A DNA stretch of 64,000 nt from a virus. A program made the translations under genes and the position numbers. Positions within the stretch are counted from its first letter, which is position 1, and each line of letters begins with the position of its first letter. Below are positions 58,222-64,000 of the stretch, in pieces. Below the pieces are notes generated by a model. The model did not search any database, had not been told where the DNA came from, and saw only the letters and a program-made list of their open reading frames with translations. Where the stretch lies: positions 1-64,000 of IMG/VR virus record IMGVR_UViG_3300045049_000234; one strand, 5' to 3'.

Positions 58222-58272
58222 ATCCCAAGTCTTGCCGTGCGGCGCCTGACGCTGCCGCGCATAGCCAAGCGA
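58222..58272. repeat. pentamer (NNGCC) repeat patch
   Basis: Short third copy of the period-5 pattern, ending at the recT stop codon. Confidence 0.5.
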
Positions 58273-58276
58273 TGCG

Positions 58277-59131
58277 TTACTCTGCGTCGGTGTCGGGTTC
58301 CTCGACGTCTTCGACCACATCGCCGTCCACGATGTCGGCGGCGTCCGTCACTTCGGTGGCGTCGGTGCGCGGGTTGACGTCCAACCGCACGCCGCCGTCC
58401 ACGGCCAGTCCGCGCACGTACTGCGTGGACCGGGGCGCCGTCTTGAGTACATCGATAAGCGTTGTTTTCAACGCCATGGCATCAAAGTGATCACGCCACG
58501 GGCCGACGATCTCGCCATTCTTGCGGGCCATCGCGAACTTGTCGCGGTGTTCCTCGCAGTCCTCGCGTGTCCACGCGGAGAACAGCGGCCGGGGACCGCC
58601 CACCAGATGAACCACCGAGTAGTAATCGGTCACCGGTCCGCGAGCGGCGCGGGGCGCCCGCGACGGGATGTGCTCGATACGGCTGTCCGTTCCGTACCTA
58701 ACGTCGAAGAAATCACTTTCGTAACGCTTGTGCGCCTCGATCGACACCACGCGGTCCGACCGGTACGCCAGGTTGATCAATCCCGGATAGCCGATGATCA
58801 AGGTGGCTTCCATGCGCCCCTTGTTGCGCATCGGCAGCAGCCACGCCTCGCCCAGCACCGCCGGGCGCAGACCGAGCTGTGCGCACGTCATCAGGCCGCC
58901 CAGCACGGACATCGGGTCGCACTCCGCCAGGCGCGGCGTCTTGCGCAGGACCGTCATGGCGTCGCGGGCAAGCTGGACGGCGTCGTGGCCGCGCGGCATG
59001 GCCCGCTCGAAATCCGGGATCATCTTCCTGATCTCGTCGGCCAGGGACCGCCGCCCCTCGTCCGGCGTGCGCGGGGTGTTCGGCGCCAGTTCGCCGCGCT
59101 GCGTGCGCATCCGGTTCGCCAGGTCGTTCAT
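58277..59131 (-). CDS. recT: RecT-family single-strand annealing protein, 284 aa
   Basis: The core DPMSVLGGLMTCAQLGLRPA, followed by EAWLLPMRNKGRMEATLIIG and YPGLINLAYRSDRVVSI, is the RecT signature. These proteins coat exposed single strands and anneal them to complementary DNA. The C-terminus has an acidic tail (DTDAE). The ATG overlaps the preceding stop. Works with the YqaJ exonuclease two genes upstream. Confidence 0.93.
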   Translation of the reverse strand: MNDLANRMRTQRGELAPNTPRTPDEGRRSLADEIRKMIPDFERAMPRGHDAVQLARDAMTVLRKTPRLAECDPMSVLGGLMTCAQLGLRPAVLGEAWLLPMRNKGRMEATLIIGYPGLINLAYRSDRVVSIEAHKRYESDFFDVRYGTDSRIEHIPSRAPRAARGPVTDYYSVVHLVGGPRPLFSAWTREDCEEHRDKFAMARKNGEIVGPWRDHFDAMALKTTLIDVLKTAPRSTQYVRGLAVDGGVRLDVNPRTDATEVTDAADIVDGDVVEDVEEPDTDAE

Positions 59132-59517
59132 GCGGACTCCTCCTCATCCGGCCAGACGATGTGCGCCTGGACCTTGATCGCCTTGCCGTCGCGGATGACC
59201 ACCCGCCAGATGTCTTCGTTGTCCTCGCCGAAGCAGTTGAACCGACCGGTGAACGTGTGATCGGGGAACGCGTCGATGGCGTCCTGTACGGCGCCGGTCA
59301 GGTCGATCTCCCGGTACTCGTCCTGATAGGTGACCTCCAGCCGCGTCGCGTAGCGGCGGGTCAGGATTCCCTGATCCGTTTCGGTGTCCTCTTCGCGGAC
59401 CGCCAGGCTGACCTCCGAGTCCCCGTTGACGAACTCAGAGTCTTTCATTTCGCCCCATTCGATCGGCGGATCGATCTCGATCGAGTCGGGCGGCCATACG
59501 CGGGTGTGATAGCCCAT
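59128..59517 (-). CDS. hypothetical protein, 129 aa
   Basis: GAGG before the ATG. The start MGYHTRVWPPDSIEIDPPIEW resembles a DUF widespread in Streptomyces and its phages. Beta-rich with an acidic C-terminus. It lies between exonuclease and recT and is coupled to recT by ATGA. Confidence 0.7.
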   Translation of the reverse strand: MGYHTRVWPPDSIEIDPPIEWGEMKDSEFVNGDSEVSLAVREEDTETDQGILTRRYATRLEVTYQDEYREIDLTGAVQDAIDAFPDHTFTGRFNCFGEDNEDIWRVVIRDGKAIKVQAHIVWPDEEESA

Positions 59518-59524
59518 GGGTTCC

Positions 59525-60529
59525 TCACGTCATGGTTGGGTTGAACCGGCGTGACCGGTAGGCGGTGTAGATGTCGGGGTGTTCCTTGGCGAACCGGTCC
59601 TTGTCGAACTCCACGACGGTGCGCGTGTAGGCGTCGTACAGGCCCGGCTTGTCCTCGCGCAGAGCGTTGACGTTCATCGGGCCGGTGTTGCGCCATGTGA
59701 CCACCGGTTTGTCGTCCACGAGCCCCGCATGCGCGGAGCCGAGCGCGGCGCACACGCGCGCCTGCGCGGCGTCCTGCGCCGCCTTCAGCGCTTTGATCTG
59801 TTCGCCCAGCGACCGGTATTCGGCCAGGTCGTACAGCGCGTCGCGGTCCAACACCACGGCCTCGTCAAGGTCCGCCATCGGATGCAGGCGCTTGATCAGC
59901 TCCGGGTCGGCGGCGTGCATCCCGAACTCCGGCGGCACCTGCGGCAGGACGTGCTGATGCCAGAACTCGTCCTCGATCGCGGTCAGGTCGCTGATCAGCG
60001 ACTCGTCGCGGTCCACCCGCCGCACCACCAGTTCCACGCCGACCAGCGCGGCAATCCACACGTGGGTGCGGCCGGTGACCTTCAGCCCGTGCTGGCCCTG
60101 TACCGCCGCGCGGTCCGTCACCGCGCCGTCGGCCCACTCCGAGGCCATGCGGAAGCTCGTGGTCTTCATCTCCAGCAGCCCGCCGTCCTCGGTCAGGCCG
60201 TCGGGCGTGTAGAGCTGCCAGGGGTTCTCACGCGACTGGAGCAGCCCGCACGTGGTCACGCGTACGCCGGTCACTTCGGTGAACCACTCGCGGATCATCG
60301 GCTCGGCGCGGTGGCCGAACGCCATCGCCGGAGTGTAAGGCATCTCCGGAAGCCGCGACGTCTTGTCCAGGTAGACCTTGAGGCGGGATGAGAACGGGTC
60401 CAGACCGGCCACACCGGGCGCGTCCGATCCGCCGATCCCCTGCTGCCGTGCGCGCAGCCACATGTCCCGTGGGGCGCCGTGGGGCAGCAGCTCCTCACAC
60501 TCGTCCGTGGAGTTCACACCGGGGGTCAT
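59525..60529 (-). CDS. YqaJ-type (lambda exonuclease-like) recombinase nuclease, 334 aa
   Basis: GGGGAGG before the ATG. The YqaJ/lambda exonuclease site is visible: GGSD at 33-36, FGHRAE with E76, PDG with D110 and LLEMKTT with E120 and K122, the PD-(D/E)xK layout. It resects 5' ends to make single strands for RecT. Confidence 0.92.
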   Translation of the reverse strand: MTPGVNSTDECEELLPHGAPRDMWLRARQQGIGGSDAPGVAGLDPFSSRLKVYLDKTSRLPEMPYTPAMAFGHRAEPMIREWFTEVTGVRVTTCGLLQSRENPWQLYTPDGLTEDGGLLEMKTTSFRMASEWADGAVTDRAAVQGQHGLKVTGRTHVWIAALVGVELVVRRVDRDESLISDLTAIEDEFWHQHVLPQVPPEFGMHAADPELIKRLHPMADLDEAVVLDRDALYDLAEYRSLGEQIKALKAAQDAAQARVCAALGSAHAGLVDDKPVVTWRNTGPMNVNALREDKPGLYDAYTRTVVEFDKDRFAKEHPDIYTAYRSRRFNPTMT

Positions 60530-60559
60530 GGCACTATCCTCCCCGTCGGCACCGACACC

Positions 60560-60949
60560 TCACCGCCGGTTGGCGCCGTCCGCAAGGAACGAGTCGGCCA
60601 GCTTCCACACGCCGCACGGCCATGCCACCGGCGCCCCGTCCATCGAACACGCCTGGCACAGCACCGCCGACGGGTAGCCGTTGGCCATCTGCGCGGCGGA
60701 CGGCATCGGCAGGTGGGTCTGGCGCTGCTTGTCCATCAGCGTCCGGATGCGCGCGATCTCGCCCAAGCACATCAGTCCCGCTTTGATGGCGTCGTCCGTC
60801 TTGCGCCCGAAGTCCGCCACGACGGAGTCCGGCACGTCGCGATCACCGGGGTAGCGGGTGCCGATGGTCAGATAGTCCAGGGTGAATCCCATCAGCGCCT
60901 TGGACGCGAACGCGAGGTCGAAGGGCGGCATCGTGGGGGTTTCGGTCAC
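60560..60949 (-). CDS. hypothetical protein, 129 aa
   Basis: AGGAGGATCAC precedes the GTG start; promoter at 60976-61004. Mostly helical, with two Cys in a C-terminal CQACSMDGAP and CGVW. First gene of the recombination operon; not recognised. Confidence 0.7.
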   Translation of the reverse strand: MTETPTMPPFDLAFASKALMGFTLDYLTIGTRYPGDRDVPDSVVADFGRKTDDAIKAGLMCLGEIARIRTLMDKQRQTHLPMPSAAQMANGYPSAVLCQACSMDGAPVAWPCGVWKLADSFLADGANRR

Positions 60950-60975
60950 GTGATCCTCCTGGGGTGAGGTTCACT

Positions 60976-61004
60976 ATCGTACGCCACCGGATTAGCATGG
61001 TCAA
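60976..61004 (-). promoter_or_regulatory. sigma-70-type promoter of the recombination operon
   Basis: TTGACC, 17 bases, TACGAT on the minus strand. Confidence 0.7.
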
Positions 61005-61005
61005 C

Positions 61006-61050
61006 ACGACGGCGCCGGAAGGACGGTGTACGTCCTTCCGGCGCCGTCGT
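61006..61050 (-). terminator. 20-bp perfect palindrome, terminator
   Basis: The arms 61006-61025 and 61031-61050 are fully complementary with a five-base loop (GTGTA). It lies just below the stop of the ParB-like gene and just above the promoter of the recombination operon. Confidence 0.8.
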
Positions 61051-61060
61051 GCCCGGCTGC

Positions 61061-62545
61061 CTACCGGTTGCGCCGCCGGTTTGCCGAGCCCAACGGGTTG
61101 AACGGGACGGGGATGTCCTCGTCCTCGCGCCAGTGGAGCTGTCCGACGCTCTTCCCCGACAGGAACGCGTTCCACGCCTTGACGTAGAGGGCGTACTGCC
61201 CCAGCGTGGTCATGCCGCCTCGGGAGTTGGCCCGCTTCCCGGCGGCGGCGGCGTTGCCCAGTACCCGGATGAGCTTGAGTGCGGGGGAATTCGCCGACAG
61301 GTTCGCGCCGGTGATGAGCTGCTGATGCCAGATCCCGTGCGGGCCGCCGGGGTGCTCGCGGTGCGTCATGAACAACGCCGCGTACGCGGCCGTGCGGGTC
61401 ATGTGCACGTGGTGCATCAGCTCGCTTGTCTGGGTGGTGTAGTAGCCCAGGTCGAAGTACGGCCCCTCCTCCCACGGCTCACCGTCGTCGCCGGGGATGC
61501 GCAGCGCGTCTACGATCTCTTCCTTGCTGTACGCGGTGTGCTCCACCTCGTAACGGCCCAGCGGATTTCCGTTGGCGTCCCGGCGGTCCAGGTTCAGGCA
61601 CAGCGTGACGGCGGCGGCCAGCGCGGTCCGCGTCGGCTTGATCTCCTTGCGTTCGCCCTTGTCCGTGGTGACGTACCAGTGGAGGTCCGCCATCGCGATC
61701 GAGTCACCGGCGGTGCGCGTCTTGCCGTCGTCCATCGCGAAGAACGCCGCCGGGTCCATCCCGTACGTGGCGTAGATAGTCAGATTGAACCCCGCCTTGA
61801 TGGCGGCGAGGAACCGCTGGCGGCCGTCCAACACGCATCCGTGCCAGTCGATCGCAACGCCCTGATGCGTAACGCGCCACTGTCCCCGCCGCATGCGGCC
61901 TTCGTACTTCTCGACGGTGGAGCGCTGCGGCGGGCGCGTGTTGCACACGCTGACATCCAGCAGCTCCGCCATCTGGGCCGGGGTGAAGGTGACCAGGCGC
62001 GGCGGCTGGAGCACCGGGTAGCGCTTGTTGCCGACCCCCGGCTGCTGCGTCAGCGCAGCGGTGACCGCGTCGTTGACCGCCTGCTGATCGAGTTCGTCTT
62101 TGCTCATCACGGGTGCGCCGTTCATGTTTCGACGTTCGGGGGACTCCAGTGTGGCCTTGAGCGCCGCCACCGATGCCGGGATCGACACCTGCTCGGCGGC
62201 GCGCCTCTCCGCCTCGGCCAGGAGCTTGTCGTTCCTGTTGCGGTCCGCCAGCAGCGCCACCTTGCGCGGGTCGGGCTTGTCGTCCACCGGGCGCTCGTCC
62301 TTCCTCGGGGTCCTGCGCTGGACGCGGAAGTCAACGCCCGTGGTTCTGCGCAGATCCGCGATGGCGTTGTTCAAGCTGCGCGCGGACGAGGGTGTGGCGG
62401 AGAACACGCCGTACATCCGCTCGCCGCCGTCCTCTTCATCCCGTGTGACCTTCCAGTGGCCGCTGCCGTTGAGTTCACACGTGAACCCGGCGGCGCGGAT
62501 GCGGTCCACCAGGTCGAGCGTGTCCTGCGTACTGCCTTTGGTCAT
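61061..62545 (-). CDS. HicA-like plus ParB-like domain protein, 494 aa
   Basis: ATG at 62545 after GGAGG. Residues 1-75 (LVDRIRAAGFTCELNGSGHW ... SLNNAIADLRR) resemble the small double-strand-RNA-binding fold of HicA/YcfA. From ~170, QMAELLDVSVCNTRPP, STVEKYEGRMRRGQWRVTH and GCVLDGRQRFLAAIKAG match phage ParB/sulfiredoxin-like domains. The C-terminal ~200 residues are helical. DNA binding or modification is likely; the exact role is unknown. Confidence 0.75.
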   Translation of the reverse strand: MTKGSTQDTLDLVDRIRAAGFTCELNGSGHWKVTRDEEDGGERMYGVFSATPSSARSLNNAIADLRRTTGVDFRVQRRTPRKDERPVDDKPDPRKVALLADRNRNDKLLAEAERRAAEQVSIPASVAALKATLESPERRNMNGAPVMSKDELDQQAVNDAVTAALTQQPGVGNKRYPVLQPPRLVTFTPAQMAELLDVSVCNTRPPQRSTVEKYEGRMRRGQWRVTHQGVAIDWHGCVLDGRQRFLAAIKAGFNLTIYATYGMDPAAFFAMDDGKTRTAGDSIAMADLHWYVTTDKGERKEIKPTRTALAAAVTLCLNLDRRDANGNPLGRYEVEHTAYSKEEIVDALRIPGDDGEPWEEGPYFDLGYYTTQTSELMHHVHMTRTAAYAALFMTHREHPGGPHGIWHQQLITGANLSANSPALKLIRVLGNAAAAGKRANSRGGMTTLGQYALYVKAWNAFLSGKSVGQLHWREDEDIPVPFNPLGSANRRRNR

Positions 62546-62609
62546 GGGTCCTCCACGGTGTTGCCGGTTCCGGGCGCCGCCGCCGGTAGGATCGGGCGGC
62601 GTTCCCGGA

Positions 62610-62629
62610 CGGTCGGTTCCTCGCGACCG
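62610..62629 (-). promoter_or_regulatory. leader hairpin with GAGGAA loop
   Basis: CGGTCG/CGACCG six-bp stem with loop CGAGGAAC in the transcript. Confidence 0.5.
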
Positions 62630-62637
62630 CATCCACT

Positions 62638-62666
62638 ACCGTACGCGTATGGGTTAGCGTAGTCAA
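62638..62666 (-). promoter_or_regulatory. sigma-70-type promoter
   Basis: TTGACT, 17 bases beginning ACGCTA, TACGGT on the minus strand, driving the ParB-like gene. Confidence 0.75.
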
Positions 62667-62679
62667 GCGTCAATGTGTG

Positions 62680-62708
62680 TTGACCCTACTATGTCCGGGA
62701 CGTACCCT
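62680..62708 (+). promoter_or_regulatory. divergent plus-strand promoter
   Basis: TTGACC, 17 bases, TACCCT on the plus strand. Its -35 lies 13 bases from the -35 of the minus-strand promoter, so one bound protein could control both. Confidence 0.65.
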
Positions 62709-62743
62709 AGTGATGATCCCGACCACGTACGGAAAGGGGACAC

Positions 62744-63274
62744 ATGACCGCGCGTGAGAACCGCCTGCCCCACCGGGGTGTTCTCGCCGGTGGCCGCGAA
62801 CTGGCCGCATACGCCGAGGTCACCCCGGAGCGGGCTCGCCAGCTCACCCTCAAGAAGTGGTGGACGCTGGAACCGCTCGACTTCATCGGCGGCCGGTTCG
62901 TCTACAGCTACCCGGCGGCCGTCCGGCTGCTGAACGACCACGGCTACCCGCGCCGCCTGCATCCGGATTTCCCGCCGCCGGTGCGCGCCCGCCGGGGCCA
63001 CGCCGCGCAGGAGAACCCGCCCAAGCGCGAACACCGGGGGGTGCTGGCCGGTATCGGCGAGATCGCCCGCACCGCGTGCGTTCCCACATCCCGCGCCACC
63101 AAGATGACGCAGGAGAAGTGGTGGACCGCGCAGCCCCTGGACCATCTGGCCGGAGGCACCGTGTATTCATATCCTGACGTTGCGAAGCTCCTGGAAGACC
63201 AGGGCTACCCGCGCCGGTACAAGACGATCGGCGCCCGGATCGAGGCGCAGAACAAGGTCACTCGCGCAGGATGA
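62744..63274 (+). CDS. tandem-domain protein, putative DNA-binding regulator, 176 aa
   Basis: GGAAAGGGG before the ATG. Two ~62-residue copies: HRGVLAGGRELAAYAEVTPE ... YPRR (10-71) and HRGVLAGIGEIARTACVPTS ... YPRR (97-161). Both share KWWT, PLD, GG and VYSYP, the shape of an AlpA/excisionase-like winged HTH. It is the only plus-strand gene in this arm and is divergent from the early operons, the classical place for a repressor. Its 3' end overlaps the HNH gene by 17 bases. Confidence 0.75.
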   Translation: MTARENRLPHRGVLAGGRELAAYAEVTPERARQLTLKKWWTLEPLDFIGGRFVYSYPAAVRLLNDHGYPRRLHPDFPPPVRARRGHAAQENPPKREHRGVLAGIGEIARTACVPTSRATKMTQEKWWTAQPLDHLAGGTVYSYPDVAKLLEDQGYPRRYKTIGARIEAQNKVTRAG

Positions 63275-63587
63275 GCGAATAGCGCCCGTCGTCGGTCAGC
63301 AGGACCGGCCCCGCCATGGCGCGAACGTACACCGGCGTGCGGGCCGGTTCCTCATGCGCGCCCAGCAGCCATCCCCGCGCGTACGCCTCGCGCCGGTTCG
63401 ACTCGATCCACCCGTGACATCCGGTGGTCCCGCTGCCGCACACGTACATCAGATTGCTGGCCCGGTTGACCGCCGGATCGGTGGTCCCGCCCGCCCGGCG
63501 CGGCTTACGGTGGTGCAGCGACACCGCACCGGCGCCCAACGGCGCCCCGCACCGTTCGCACCGCCCGCCGCACCGTTCCCACACCAT
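63258..63587 (-). CDS. HNH endonuclease, 109+ aa, start uncertain
   Basis: The core CERCGAPLGAGAVSLHHRKPRRAG ... NRASNLMYVCG ... GCHGWIESN is a Cys4-HNH nuclease. The coordinates use the ATG at 63587. The same frame reads RRTPLKSKG back to ~63680, which is how many actinophage HNH proteins begin, but no ATG, GTG or TTG is in frame there. Either a rare start codon or a frameshift from the WhiB gene is needed for the longer form. Confidence 0.8.
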   Translation of the reverse strand: MVWERCGGRCERCGAPLGAGAVSLHHRKPRRAGGTTDPAVNRASNLMYVCGSGTTGCHGWIESNRREAYARGWLLGAHEEPARTPVYVRAMAGPVLLTDDGRYSLILRE

Positions 63588-63661
63588 TTCGCGTACGTCC
63601 CGGCTCGGTCCGGTGTAGCGGCGCGGCTTGGCGCCGTCGGCGCGGTGCGCGCCCTTGGACT

Positions 63662-63925
63662 TCAGCGGGGTGCGGCGGACAAGTCCTCTGCGTCGCGGGT
63701 CTCCGCCCGCCGTTCCCGGTTCCACATCCGACCCCCCGCCACGCCGATGAACTTGCGGTCCCGCCGCGCCCAGTCTAGACACTGGCGCGAGACGGGACAC
63801 CCGTGGCAGTAGCCCATCGCCGCGACGCGGTCCGCCTCGTTCTCCCCGTCGAACAGCCACGGGTCGGCGCCCCGGCACGCGGCGTCGGCGCGCCAGGGCT
63901 CCCGTCCCATCGCGATCGTGATCAC
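63662..63925 (-). CDS. WhiB-family iron-sulfur transcription regulator, 87 aa
   Basis: GTG at 63925 overlaps the upstream stop. Four Cys (C17, C40, C43, C49) in the order C-x22-C-x2-C-x5-C bind a 4Fe-4S cluster. The turn GVAGG at ~61-65 replaces the usual G(I/V)WGG. WhiB proteins occur only in actinobacteria and their phages and act with the major sigma factor, so this one can redirect host or phage transcription. Confidence 0.93.
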   Translation of the reverse strand: MITIAMGREPWRADAACRGADPWLFDGENEADRVAAMGYCHGCPVSRQCLDWARRDRKFIGVAGGRMWNRERRAETRDAEDLSAAPR

Positions 63926-64000
63926 GCGTCCGCCGCCGTGCGCGCCTTGCGGATCTGCGCGCGGGCGCGGGCGATGTGCACACGCACCTGATCCGGCCGT
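63922..64000 (-). CDS. C-terminal fragment of a gene cut by the window edge
   Basis: An open frame enters from beyond 64000 and ends VRVHIARARAQIRKARTAADA with its TGA overlapping the WhiB start (GTGA). About 25 helical, Arg/Ala-rich residues are visible; function cannot be judged. Confidence 0.6.
   Translation of the reverse strand, partial: RPDQVRVHIARARAQIRKARTAADA

Overview
The window is part of a large, GC-rich, double-stranded DNA phage with a long non-contractile tail. The host is almost certainly an actinobacterium, probably Streptomyces-like: the phage carries a WhiB regulator, coding GC is very high, GTG/TTG starts are frequent, and promoters are of the TTGAC/TAnnnT type. No terminase, DNA polymerase or primase gene is visible, so both ends of the window lie inside a longer genome.

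Layout. (1) 1-9.4 kb, minus strand: a run of small overlapping genes of mostly unknown function (several Cys-rich), a metallophosphoesterase, a DUF4262-like protein, a lipoprotein and four tRNA genes. One tRNA has lost its anticodon loop. (2) 9.5-43.9 kb, plus strand: the virion and lysis operon. It runs from an HTH protein and a tail fibre to a 1,447-residue portal fusion (portal, MuF-like, ParB-like, Cys4 and 2H phosphoesterase-like segments), then protease/scaffold, major capsid protein, four tandem small beta proteins, connectors, tail tube, tail chaperones, tape measure, tail tip, several receptor-binding proteins, holin-like proteins, an inserted HNH gene on the opposite strand, and a GH25 endolysin. 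A strong terminator closes it at 43.97-44.02 kb. (3) 44.0-62.5 kb, minus strand: an early region of small operons, each typically with its own promoter, a leader hairpin and a GC-rich terminator. It carries recombination genes (RusA, RecT, YqaJ exonuclease) and a ParB-like protein. (4) 62.7-63.3 kb: one plus-strand gene with a duplicated domain, divergent from the early genes. (5) 63.3-64 kb, minus strand: HNH nuclease, WhiB and a partial gene.

The most unusual part is 46.9-51.7 kb. A Ro60/TROVE protein, a von Willebrand A (VWA) protein and a HAD phosphatase of the RNA-repair-associated (SAK) type surround a non-coding array at 48,822-50,033. The array holds nine tandem RNAs on the minus strand. 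All nine share one scaffold: an outer helix P1, conserved internal-loop strands GGUGCC and YCAAYCUC, an inner helix P2, then UACUUC. P1 and P2 differ in sequence from element to element but stay complementary, which is direct covariation evidence for RNA structure. Each scaffold carries a different tRNA or tRNA fragment (Arg-, Pro-, Lys-, Gly-, Trp- and Tyr-type anticodon arms, among others), and it joins the tRNA at a different point, so many of the tRNAs are circularly permuted. Because the array sits directly upstream of Ro60, I interpret the elements as a diversified set of phage Y RNAs (Ro60 ligands) that mimic tRNAs. Permuted, spliceable tRNA genes are the main alternative.

A second non-coding oddity is a 1.1-kb tract of degenerate period-5 NNGCC repeats at 55.7-56.9 kb, with smaller patches beside the RecT operon. 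Most small minus-strand genes have no recognisable function, and this is stated in each entry.
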